From Amblyomma americanum (taxonomy: Eukaryota; Arthropoda; Arachnida; Ixodida; Ixodidae), in contig NC_135507.1 in the NCBI RefSeq assembly GCF_052857255.1, positions 73,997,330-74,061,329 on the forward strand: a DNA stretch of 64,000 nucleotides, given 5' to 3'. Of the stretch, positions 54,638 through 64,000 are shown in pieces (positions within the stretch are counted from its first letter, which is position 1; every line of letters begins with the position of its first letter). The translations under genes were made by a program, and so were the position numbers. The notes below the pieces were generated by a model, which made no database searches, was not told where the DNA came from, and saw only the letters and a program-made list of their open reading frames with translations.

Positions 54638-54649
54638 CTTAACCACACT

Positions 54650-54883
54650 GTAGCCGCCGCGGTGGCTGAGTGGTTATGGCGCTCGGCTGCTAGATCGAAA
54701 GACGCGGGTTCGATCCCGGCCGCCGCGGTCGAATTTCGATGGAGGCGAAATTCTAGAGGCCCGTGTACTGTGCGATGTCAGTGCACGTTAAGGAACCCGA
54801 GGTGGTCGAAATTTCCGGAGCCCTTCACTACAGTGTCTCTCATAGCCTTAGTCGCTTTGGGACGTTAAACCCCACAAACCAAA
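54650..54883 (+). mobile_element. Ruka-type SINE with 12-bp TSD
   Basis: Head GCCGCCGCGGTGGCTGAGTG (one A-box change), B box GGGTTCGATCCCGG, full body and ACAAACCAAA end. CTTAACCACACT occurs at 54638-54649 and 54884-54895. It is well preserved. Confidence 0.94.
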
Positions 54884-54895
54884 CTTAACCACACT

Positions 54896-55508
54896 CTTAG
54901 AGAAGAAAATGCGGTAGCATTCAGCTATGTCTGTTGTGTCGTCGGCAGTGAGTGTCTTATGGTCTTGTGATTTTTCTCGCCAAAAGTGCTGTTGAAACCG
55001 GTTCTATTTTCTCTAGATATGATATGCATGAGTCATCACCTCTTAGAAATTTAGTGAATCTCTTTTTTGTTATCACGCGGGATTATAGTATTCTGACCCG
55101 CTGATCCACCTTAATCTAAACTCTAATCCTCGCTAATCTACCTTAGCCTATTCTTTAGAGCGGGCCTTCTTCCGAAATTTTGGGGGCCCTCTGGCGGCTC
55201 TAATGACGTCATGACCCCCTCAACCAATCAGGGAATTTCGTGACAGAGAAGCCGGAAATTTTTGTGAGACGACAACGTTAATGTTATCGCGTTAAAAAAA
55301 CTGAATTTGCTGCCTCTGAACCCAATCAACAACTTAATGAAACACTCTGGAGCCTGAAATGAAGATGCGAAAATTTACGTAAATAATCGTAACTGACTTA
55401 TAAGCATTTTAAAAAGATACTCTGAGGAGCGCTACACGACTGCGAAGAATATGCCCTTGGCTTAACCTAGCTGCGATGTACCGCTTTTTTAAAAGATGCA
55501 CTAAAAGA
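54896..55508. other. No gene recognised
   Basis: Contains TAATCTA-type repeats near 55110-55155 and otherwise nothing assignable. Confidence 0.4.
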
Positions 55509-55842
55509 AAATAATAATAATAATAATAATAATAATAATTGGTTTTTGAGGAAAGGAAATGGCGTTGCATCTGTCTCATATATCGTTGGACACCTGAACC
55601 GCGCCGTAAGGGAAGGGATAAGGGAGGGAGTGAAAGAAGAAAGGAAGAGAGAGAGATGCCGTAGTGGAGGGCTCCGGAATAATTTCGACCACCTGGGGAT
55701 CTTTAACGTGCACTGACATCGCACAGCACACGGGTGCCTTAGCGTTTTTCCTCCATAAAAACGCCGCCGCCGTGGTCGGGTTCGAACCCGGGAAATCCGG
55801 ATCAGTAGTCGAGCGCCCTAACCACTGAGCCACCGCGGCGGG
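55509..55842 (-). mobile_element. Full-length (ATT)n SINE
   Basis: Tail of nine AAT units, 3' domain, central domain, B box GGTTCGAACCCGG and head to GAGCCACCGCGGCGG. It is complete and well preserved. No clear TSD was seen at A-rich left and GTAAACTG right flanks. Confidence 0.93.
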
Positions 55843-56048
55843 GTAAACTGTGACAACAACGCCTGAATGCGCCGACGAAGCGTTCTTAACGCAGCAAACG
55901 CATGGTTGCGCGCGCCTGTCCTTCTTAAACTAGTTCGTGGTTGTGATGGCGACAAAACGTTTAAAAGGAAGAATGACCGGAGAAAATAGAAAATAGAAAA
56001 GAAAATAGCAAAAGAAAATAGCAAACTCAGAAATATGGATAGAGTATT
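55843..56048. other. A-rich spacer
   Basis: Contains tandem AAAATAGAAA/AAAATAGCAAA words at 55980-56030. It ends in AGTATT, the putative left target duplication of the next element. Confidence 0.5.
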
Positions 56049-56981
56049 GTGACATTCCTTGTGTGCTACGAGGTACATTGTTCGACGGCGCGGCGTAGAC
56101 GGAAACCCGTGACAGCGGCATCATCAATTACCCAGCCATGCTCTTTGAGTGACGACCAGAAAAACCGGACCCGCCGCCGCCCCGGGGAAACAGGCTTTAT
56201 CCTCCCCAATTTCCGGTTACATTCCAGGACAAGGGAGCTGTCAGCGGGCCAGAGCGCGCAGTACCACAGCCGACGCTATGCGATACCGCGAAGACGACAT
56301 TCTTTCCCTCCCCCCCCCCCCCCCCCCCCTTTGTCGTGGGCTATCGCCGGGAAGGCACCCACAGCTTCCCAGAAGGGCCGTGACGGACACCTGTCATGGC
56401 GGACAGGCAGTACTCGCCAAGAATGTGGAAAGACAGGCGCTAGTGAATTAGCTCCGAAGAGAGAGCCTGTGTATACTCTCACTTGAGAGAGAGTGGTGGC
56501 GTTTTTGTTGTTTATTTAGTTTGTATTGTTAACAGACTCTGGGTTCGAGGCTAAGCCCAACCCAAGGGGCGGTCCCCATCTCGCATGTTATTTTGGATTG
56601 GAGAATTGATGCTTTGGGCGGGCCACTGGAAATGACCGCCCTTAGTCCTTTGTTAATCAAGTGCTTAAAAGCGCATGTAAACGGATGCAGTCCAGTCTGA
56701 GCTGGGGCTCCATGCTTAGCATGTAATGTGATGCTACTTAGGCACTAACCTGCCCGGTCGATGAGTAAAGTAGTGCAAAGTTTGTTCTTTTGTAAATTCA
56801 GTTCTGCTTTTTTTTTCCAGTTTAACTCTCTGTATATGTATGTTGTAAAATTATGCTCTGCTGTCATCATCTACAAGCTCGCCTCAAGCCGAACGACACT
56901 AGAGGAAGGGTTTGGGAACCATCCTCGAAGAAACGGACGACTATTGAAATTCTACTGCATACACGCTCAGGACGACATCAT
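56049..56981 (+). repeat. Foldback left arm
   Basis: The inverted counterpart is 57021-57964. The poly-C run is at about 56310-56329. Confidence 0.93.
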
Positions 56982-57020
56982 TCGCCAAGAGGGCCTTCAG
57001 CGCCGAAGCCCCGACGGCGT

Positions 57021-57964
57021 ATGATGTCGTCCTGAGCGTGTATGCAGTAGAATTTCAATAGTCGTCCGTTTCTTCGAGGATGGTTCACAAACCCTTCCTC
57101 TAGTGTCGTTCGGCTTGGAAGATGAACAGGAGGCGAGCTTGTAGATGATGACAGCAGAGCATAATTTTACAACATACATATACAGAGAGTTAAACTGGAA
57201 AAAAAAAGCAGAACTGAATTTACAAAAGAACAAACTTTGCACTACTTTACTCATCGACCGGGCAGGTTAGTGCCTAAGTAGCATCACATTACATGCTAAG
57301 CATGGAGCCCCAGCTCAGACTGGACTGCATCCGTTTACATGCGCTTTTAAGCACTTGATTAACAAAGGACTAAGGGCGGTCATTTCCAGTGGCCCGCCCA
57401 AAGCATCAATTCTCCAATCCAAAATAACATGCGAGATGGGGACCGCCCCTTGGGTTGGGCTTAGCCTCGAACCCAGAGTCTGTTAACAATACAAACTAAA
57501 TAAACAACAAAAACGCCACCACTCTCTCTCAAGTGAGAGTATACACAGGCTCTCTCTTCGGAGCTAATTCACTAGCGCCTGTCTTTCCACATTCTTGGCG
57601 AGTACTGCCTGTCCGCCATGACAGGTGTCCGTCACGGCCCTTCTGGGAAGCTGTGGGTGCCTTCCCGGCGATAGCCCACGACAAAGGGGGGGGGGGGGGG
57701 GGGAGGGAAAGAATGTCGTCTTCGCGGTATCGCATAGCGTCGGCTGTGGTACTGCGCGCTCTGGCCCGCTGACAGCTCCCTTGTCCTGGAATGTAACCGG
57801 AAATTGGGGAGGATAAAGCCTGTTTCCCCGGGGCGGCGGCGGGTCCGGTTTTTCTGGTCGTCACTCAAAGAGCATGGCTGGGTAATTGATGATGCCGCTG
57901 TCACGGGTTTCCGTCTACGCCGCGCCGTCGAACAATGTACCTCGTAGCACACAAGGAATGTCAC
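57021..57964 (-). repeat. Foldback right arm
   Basis: The inverted counterpart is 56049-56981. The poly-G run is at about 57686-57703, two bases shorter than in the left arm. The small indel and substitutions argue against a sequencing hairpin artefact. Confidence 0.93.
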
Positions 57965-57970
57965 AGTATT

Positions 57971-58282
57971 TTTCGTAATTAATGCCAACGTTCCTTTTTT
58001 TTTGGGGGGGGGGGGCGGAATGGTGGCCGCGTTCCCAGTAAAAACAAACATGAAATTCTCGAACTTTTTCCACGTTCAAATCGCCCGCGAAATTTTCTCA
58101 CATTGGCGTCATTTTTACGACGTCATCGTATATATACTATACGGCTCTCTGGCCAACCAACGCGAGAATACTAAACCTGCATCGCGGTACATGACTACCG
58201 CCCGGCAACTATCGCGACGGCGTCGACGGCGGCTGGTAGATCGGCTGGATCGCATTTCGTGCCATGCCTTTAGCGCTGTGTC
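57971..58282. other. No gene recognised
   Basis: Has a poly-T and poly-G run near 57995-58015. Nothing else is assignable. Confidence 0.45.
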
Positions 58283-58570
58283 ATGATCGTTGATTTGATT
58301 TGATCATTAGAGGGGACATGGCGCGGTAACCAGAGTGAAGCCCTGGGTGAAGCATATATGTAAAGCCCTGCCCACTGGATTGTGAGCAAACTGCCCATCG
58401 TGACAGGTGGCAGTAAATTAATCGTTGGTCGCGAGAGGTTGCCCAGGGAGAGCAACCTGGATCGCACAAGCCCGCCCCACCGTTGGCAGCACCTGCCATC
58501 GCAGGGCAGTGGAGCATCTTTCGATACGCTGCACCACTGTGCCAAGAGTGCTATGAGGACTCTTAGGGAC
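58283..58570 (-). mobile_element. Possible tRNA-like SINE with GATTT-type tail
   Basis: On the minus strand: CTTGGCACAGTGGTGCAGCG carries an A-box-like TGGCACAGTGG. A B-box-like GTGCGATCCAGG lies further on. The 3' side ends in AAATCAAATCAACGATC, a short pentamer tail. The sequence has internal IRs (GTTGCCC/GGGCAAC type). Family identity is unknown and the B box is weak. Confidence 0.5.
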
Positions 58571-59070
58571 CTATGAATGGAAAGCAGAGAATGATCAATG
58601 TTGCGACGTCAAAAAAAAAATGACGAGAACGAAGACGCAATAAAGAATAATAAAAGAAATGAAAAAGAGTTCGGTGCGTGGTCAGTGAGCTTCGTAACGG
58701 CGACCGCTCAAGCATTTCCGCCGTGTCGCCCAGGCGAGCGGCAGCGAGTTTTTTTTTTTTTTTCTTCCGTGTTCAGGCGTGATCCGCCGGCAGTGCGTTC
58801 TTTGTCGTCGATGAATCAGTGCTCCGTGCATATGCGGATGTCATCAGGATGGTTGTTGGACCGCAAAAACCGCCCAGCAAGCGAGCGGAGCGAAATGGCG
58901 TAGCCCTATTTCGCCATCAAGGAAATGCAGGGCGCACTCCTGTGCAGTGTTTTCTACCTAATATAGCGTGACTCGCCGACAGTGGGCTGTTTGCGATCAA
59001 CTCAGTACGCCTCCCGTTTTTGGATGCGCTCTCGTGGGCTATTTTCAGCGAGAGACTTCGCGCAGGGAGT
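58571..59070. other. No gene recognised
   Basis: A-rich run near 58611 and T-rich run near 58750. Frames are short and unremarkable. Confidence 0.4.
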
Positions 59071-59071
59071 T

Positions 59072-59283
59072 TGGTTCGTGGGGGTTTAACGTCCCAAAGC
59101 GACTCAGGCTGTGAGGTACGCCGTATTAAGGGCTCCGGAAATTTCGACCACTTGGGGTTTTTTAACGTCCACTGACATGGCACAGTACACGTGCCTCTAG
59201 AATTTCGCCTCCATCGAAACTCAACCGCCGCGGCCAGGATCGAACCCGCGTCTTTCGGGCCAGCAGCCGAGCGCCATGACCAC
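59072..59283 (-). mobile_element. Ruka-type SINE, head cut by another SINE
   Basis: Plus strand: TTCGTGGGGGTTTAACGTCC, AAAGCGACTCAGGCTGTGAG, TTTTTTAACGTCCACTGACA, TCGAACCCGCGTCTTTCGGG, GAGCGCCATGACCACT. It breaks inside the A box at the left target duplication of the next SINE. Confidence 0.9.
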
Positions 59284-59298
59284 TAAGGATGAAGTGAT

Positions 59299-59555
59299 AG
59301 CGAGTTTTTTTTTTTTTTAATGCCGCAAGGGCGTCTGTGTCCAAAGAGCGCCATGGCACAAGGTATTTTTCGTTTGCTCAAGGTGGGGTCAAAGACCCAT
59401 TTCCCAAGAAGTTCACCCCAAAGAAGCCGAGCACCAGGCCAGGGGAACGTTGTACCGATTGTATCACCGGTGGGTACCCGCCGGCACTGGGGATCGAACC
59501 CCGCAACTCCCGCATGAGGCGGATGCTCAACCACTAGGCCACCGCTGCGGTGACT
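59299..59555 (-). mobile_element. Second tRNA SINE family, A-tailed, with TSD
   Basis: Minus strand: TGGCCTAGTGGTTGAGC (A box), GGGGTTCGATCCCC (B box), then a unique body (GCCGGCGGGTACCCACCGG; GGTCTTTGACCCCACC). It ends GCGGCATT followed by about 13 A (T run at 59305-59317 on plus). AGGATGAAGTGAT at 59286-59298 and AGGATGAACTGAT at about 59556-59568 form a 13-bp TSD with one mismatch. It lacks the central domain shared by Ruka and the (ATT)n SINE. Confidence 0.85.
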
Positions 59556-59568
59556 GAGGATGAACTGA

Positions 59569-59964
59569 TTTGTTGTTGGACTTGTTGAAGTTGCGAGAGC
59601 AACTTCGACAAATCGCGAAATTCTGAACGCTGTTATGTGTGTACCATGTCCGAATGCAGTTTGGGGTGCGCTTGTTTCGAAAACAAGCGAAGATTATTTG
59701 ACAATACACCCGCGCAACCTCGGGGCAACCTGCGAGTGCGCATTTCGACTCCTCTCGGAAACGCGCATGCGCAGAAGAGGATCGCGGGTAGCGCTGTGCC
59801 AGAGCTATGTAGTAGAAGGGAACAGTTACGTTTAGTCGCGGTTGCAGTGTTAATTATGCGGCATTGCCATTGTAAACGGAACTTGGGGCCAGTCAAGCAG
59901 CATTCTTTGCAGCTTTTTTCCCTTTGTTTTCCACCACAACCTTGTACCTGCTTGTTTGTCGAAA

Positions 59965-59999
<35 letters not shown>

Positions 60000-61130
60000 A
60001 TACACCATTAGTACCCTCATGTCTGGAAAAGCTGGCCGGTGTACGTGACAAAGCGGAGAGAGGGAAATGTAAGGGCAACCCGAGAGTTGTTGCCACGGGA
60101 ACAACCCGCCTTTGTTCCCAGCACCGAGTGTCGATGTACACTGGAGACCAGACATGGGATAAAAGACGAAGTGTGCGAGGGAGTCTAGGTAAAGTACAAC
60201 AAAGAGTAAATGTGCAATAAAGGTGGATATAAAGAAATGTGTCTGTGTCGTGCCATGCAAAGGCGAATGAAAGTGCAATGCTACGCATTTCCGCCGGATC
60301 GGCCTACCGAAGGCCAGTCAGTTTTTTTTCTTGAAGTGCAGGTATGCTAAAGTGGTAGTTTGGTTCAGCTAACCGGTGAATCTCTCGCAATACCCGCGGA
60401 CGGCTCGTGATTCGCAGACGTCTTGGCTATCCTTTCGTTGTTCGCAGCGTGATTGATGAGCGATTGAGCTTGGACTAGACAGACGCGACCTCTTCATGTA
60501 TTGGGCAGGCTTGTGAAGTTGGAGCTTCATAGAGCTGCCTGTGTTGTTGTGCGTACTACTCGAAGCTTCAGAGCTTCGACGCTGACACCTTTTTTAGGTG
60601 GTTGAGAGAAGCTGTGGAGTTAATACAGGAGCGCTATGTGTATATAAGATGACGGTTAAAACCCCGTGCGTAGGGAATGCAGATGGGTTCGTATGAAAGA
60701 CATTGGGAATCGGTGGGAGGCCGTTGCAACGAAACAGATGCTCAGAAAAGGAAGGAAGAGTTCTGAATTTGCTGACTTGAACACCTGAAGCCATGTTCAT
60801 AGAGTAGTTGTTACGCCGCGTTAGGTGCCGGCGCGATAGATGTCTCATCGTTGTTCACTAGAATGAGGCTGCGCTATAGCTGGTCGCAATGCCAGCCCTG
60901 GAGCTCTCTGCTATATATTTATTTATTCAACGTAGCTTGAACGGCCCCTTCTTCGAGGCGACTACACAAGGGTGTGGCGGCAGCTAGTAAATCTTCGTTG
61001 ATTCTTGTGAATGGCTTACACGCGGATGCCGATCGAGCACAAGCCGATCCGGCGTACTAGGGCAATCTTTATGGGTCTCTTTCCTTGTTGTACCTTGGCA
61101 CGTTAGCTCTTTTTCTTATTTGTTTAATCC
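59569..61130. other. No gene recognised; (AAAT)n inside
   Basis: A pure AAAT run of about 10 units lies at 59962-60002, just after a possible AATAAA signal. The rest has only short frames on both strands, none recognisable. Confidence 0.45.
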
Positions 61131-61218
61131 TTCCTTCCTCTCTCTTCCTTTATTTCTTTCTTTCTTTCTCTCTCTCTCTCTTTCTGTCTTTCTTTCTCTC
61201 TGTCTTTCTTTCGTTCCT

Positions 61219-61261
<43 letters not shown>

Positions 61262-61580
61262 CTCTCTCTCTTTCTGTTTTTCTTCCTTTCTTTCTTTCTT
61301 CTTTCTTTCTTTCTTTCTTTCTTTCTTCTTCCTTTCTTTCTTCCTTCTTTCTTTCTTTCTTTTTTATTTCTTTCTTCACAATTCCTTCAATTCATTCCTT
61401 CTTTCCTTGCTTCCTTTCTTGCTTCCTTTCTCTTTTCTTCTTTCCTTTGTTTCCTTCTTTATTTCTTTGTTTATACATGTCTTCGTTTCTTTGTTTGTAT
61501 GCTATTTTTTCCTTTCCGTGTTCCTTCTTTCTCCCTCCCTCTCTCTATTTCTTTCCTTCCCTCTCCTTGCTTTTTAGACC
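61131..61580. repeat. Polypyrimidine (CTTT)n tract
   Basis: About 450 bp almost purely T/C on the plus strand, mostly CTTT, CTTC and CTCT units. Long frames on both strands (FLSFFLS or KKERKKE repeats) are by-products. Such tracts can form triplex DNA. Confidence 0.93.
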
Positions 61581-62933
61581 TCTCGTGTGTTCTCAGATGA
61601 CTGCTATGCAATTCCTGCAGGCAAAAACTATGCACACGTCGGCAGTTTGAAATAAACAGCTTTCTCGCTGATTCCATAGGAGAATGGAGCGAGCTCGTGA
61701 TACCTAGTGCTACAGACTGCATACGGGCTGTCTCGTAAAATTTGTCGCCCAGATGTACAACCGTGGCGCGAATAGCTATGATTCTTCGGCGTAGGAAGAA
61801 TCCCTTGAGCAATGCGACGGTGATCTGCGTGAGCGCTATGCAAACTGCTTCGGCGCGTAGGCGATCAAGCCGTCGTTTACTTAACCGGTTGTCAGCACTG
61901 AAGGGCGACATAGTACAGGCACTGGTCGGATTTGGAACGTCGGAGAATCGGCCACAGTTCGCATGCAGAGGAGGCCGGAACTCGAGGACTACATTGCGAG
62001 GGAGATTAGCCAGACGCTGGCCGGCTGTGAACGCTAGACGACGCCCGGAAAAGGTTACCGCGCACTTTGAAATACCGGTCGTTTGTTGACAGGACGTGGG
62101 CCGGGAGCGTCGCGAATGTAGCTGATATGAGATGCCGGGGATGTCGTCTCAAGAGCGAAGAATGTTCGTAAGCTTCTAAAGTTGAAATGTTGTGCAGGCA
62201 CGTCACTCAAAAGTGGAGGTCCGCGGATGCCAATTTTAGGCCACGTTCGGATGGTGTAACTTAAATGTAGTATAGTTTTCGGCGTGGGCGTAAAGACGCT
62301 TAAAAGGCTTTCTCATCAGAGAAATATTTTTAATGCAAAAGCATTAGAAGTCTCGTTCACGAGGCTAATGGTGGAGGGGAAATCTCCCCTCTAAGGGTGA
62401 TTTGGTTCGATACTTTTGACAAAAAGGCGCCTAAAGTAAACGGTAGATAGAGGAGAGCACACGAGACACGGATAGGCGCCACTTGCAACTGAGAGTTTAT
62501 TTCTCATTCCTCAGACAAAGTACAAAACACTAGACAAGTGTGTGTCTCGTTTGTTCTTCGGGCATCAGTGGCTGAACTCGCTGGTGCACAGTAATGAATA
62601 CGAAAGCAAACAACAAAACAAGAACAATGAAGGACACGAGCCTCTTGTGGTGTACCTATTCACAGCCGTTGTTTTCTTGTTGGCTGTCACATGTACGCGG
62701 TTTTGTTTCGTGCGAACTCGTTTTAAAGTTGGCCGTTTTGGTGTCTTTAGTTCAGGCGACATCGAAGGGAAAACCTCTGTTTTACCACGTGGCAAACATA
62801 ACCTGTTCGGCCTCAGGTTAGCACCAGCAAAATCTACAAAGTATGCATTTTACTACATTCGAATCAGTGCGAAAGCAAGGATGCGTGCTACGTAGAAGAC
62901 GACAATGAGCGGGCAGTGCCGCGGGACAGAGGC
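61581..62933. other. No gene recognised
   Basis: The stretch 62400-62530 (GGCGCC, then CACTTGCAACTGAGAGTTTA) looks like a dispersed tick repeat terminus, but I cannot name it. The frames at 61742-62089 and 62542-62895 have no motif I recognise. Confidence 0.4.
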
Positions 62934-62970
62934 AACAACAACAACGACGACGACGACGACGACGACGACG

Positions 62971-63028
<58 letters not shown>

Positions 63029-63030
63029 AG
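62934..63030. repeat. Alternating (CAA)n/(CGA)n triplet repeat
   Basis: Blocks in the order CAA, CGA, CAA, CGA. This resembles the block alternation of the GGAT/GGAC array at 25 kb: two versions of one unit that differ by one base. Frames read as N/D, R/C or similar homopolymers. Confidence 0.92.
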
Positions 63031-64000
63031 CGCTCGCGCTAGGCCAGCTTCTGGGGCATACACTAGACGATTTTGCTATGCTCTTAACCTCCGGATTAGT
63101 GCTTTAGCACTCTTAAAAATATTTCATTCTTAATAGAAGCTTGCGCACTTATTCTGCTAATGACGCAGTATCGTTTCGACGCAGACAAGCGGCACACTCC
63201 CGCAGAATATCAGCCCCGGTAGTTTGACGGCTACAACGTTTTTCTGAACTGACGACGAGGTCGTGAGATCGAATTCCGGCCGCAGTTGCGCATTTTGAAG
63301 CAGGCAAAATGCACGAGCACTACAGACTTCGGCGCGCACTAAAGGAGTCCAGGCGATCAAGAGTAACACAGAGCTACAATACGGCATGCGTCGTAGCTCA
63401 CGCGTAACATTAGCACGTAAAATCCTATTAACTAATTGCTAATGGACTTCCAAAGAAGGCAAAAGCGCAGCAATGGAGTGACGCGCTGCTTACTTTGGCC
63501 GCTTAGTTACATGCAGCAGGCTACCGGGCAGCCGTAGAAGCGGTCGTACGAATGAGCACTCGGTTGGAAACAGAACCCCTCAACAACCGCGCGGTGACTT
63601 ATGACAGACAAAAGAACCTCAGTACGGCTTCAGACCGCAGTAGCAAGCCGCGGTCCGCTCAAAAATGTGCACGTCGGATTCCGCACTATTACAACGCGAC
63701 CTTCGACCCTCACTCCCTCGACACGGGCGCAGTTCATCCTCCGACTCACGTGTCAGTCGTTTCTCTTGATCGTGTAGTAACGGCCACACCGCCGGCCGCG
63801 TATGTATACGCAATTAGCGGCCCCAGAAGCACGTGAGTGCCTGGTCACGTGACCACCTCTGTACGGCTTCCCGATGTAGCTAGCTTCGTCGAGGCACAAC
63901 TGCGTCACGTCCAGCATACGCATGTACTACTGCAGACAGCGTATACCAGCAGGCAGAGCGGCAAGCAGCTGGTAGCACTGAAGCCACGCCGCACGGTCGA
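63031..64000. other. No gene recognised
   Basis: The frame 63552-63836 (94 codons) shows no recognisable domain. The minus strand is equally open. No repeat family was identified. Confidence 0.4.

Larger units (their letters stand above)
56049..57964. mobile_element. Foldback element, 1.9 kb, arms of about 935 bp
   Basis: Left arm 56049-56981 and right arm 57021-57964 are reverse complements with very few differences. The right arm has about 14 extra bp (CTGTTCATCTTCC region) near 57117-57132, and there is a G/T change near 57090. A 39-bp spacer separates them. The ends are GTGACATTCC...GGAATGTCAC. AGTATT flanks both sides (56043-56048 and 57965-57970), a 6-bp direct repeat that looks like a TSD. 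Each arm carries a run of about 20 C or G. The frames in the arms (up to 145 codons) are low-complexity and not transposase-like, so the element is non-autonomous. Confidence 0.9.

Noticed and set aside
56049..57964. Foldback as a sequencing hairpin artefact
   Set aside because: The arms differ by a 14-bp indel and base changes, and a 6-bp direct repeat flanks both ends. A read artefact would give identical arms and no target duplication. Raw reads would still be worth checking.
61085..61650. 171- and 176-codon frames in the CTTT tract
   Set aside because: Pure simple-sequence translation.
62400..62530. A Penelope-like or LTR terminus at CACTTGCAACTGAGAGTTTA
   Set aside because: It looks like a dispersed tick repeat, but I could find neither a matching second end nor coding sequence, so I did not assign it.

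Overview
The window looks like nuclear DNA of an ixodid (hard) tick, probably a metastriate such as Rhipicephalus. The main reason is six or more tRNA-headed SINEs matching the tick 'Ruka' type, several with clear target-site duplications (TSDs). Other signs are a second, related SINE family with (ATT)n tails, several families of RNase H-bearing LINEs, RTE-like and CR1/Jockey-like LINE remnants, and a mariner-like DNA transposon. I found no convincing single-copy host gene, no tRNA or rRNA gene and no CRISPR array. Nearly every longer open frame is retroelement protein, SINE sequence or microsatellite. Species and family names are judged by eye, without database searches.

Layout. 1-5.9 kb: a SINE graveyard, including a head-to-head SINE palindrome at 2.3-2.8 kb, plus two LINE 3' ends. 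5.9-9.3 kb: AT-rich DNA without genes. 9.3-13.2 kb: a mariner-like element with about 520-bp inverted repeats, a dead transposase and an RTE-type LINE fragment nested inside. 13.3 kb: a Penelope-like terminus with a hammerhead-like core. 13.4-18.1 kb: no genes. 18.1-20.4 kb: the best preserved LINE, 5'-truncated but with an uninterrupted RT-RNase H-zinc knuckle frame and a 13-bp TSD. 20.4-29.5 kb: SINEs, a 610-bp foldback element, a (GGAT)n/(GGAC)n array and a Harbinger-like MITE with a TAA TSD. 31.0-35.9 kb: a CR1/Jockey-like LINE split by a solo LTR (TSD CTAC) and by a piece of an unrelated RNase H LINE. 36.6-39.5 kb: two more LINE remnants. 40.5 kb: a duplicated X-box/NRF1-like motif module. 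41.0-43.8 kb: a satellite of about 50 monomers grown from the inside of a SINE. 45.4-50.1 kb: a minus-strand LINE cut up by SINEs. 53-55.8 kb: SINEs and an RTE 3' end. 56.0-58.0 kb: a 1.9-kb foldback element with arms of about 935 bp and a 6-bp TSD. 58.3-59.6 kb: two further SINE types. The rest is simple repeat and unassigned sequence.

How the parts relate. The SINEs carry pol III A/B-box heads and need LINE machinery to move. Most microsatellites here are retroelement 3' tails or grew from them: (ATT)n, (CAA)n, (CAAT)n, (GAT)n. The nesting gives a relative chronology: old LINEs, then LTR, MITE and LINE insertions, then SINEs, then local tandem expansion.
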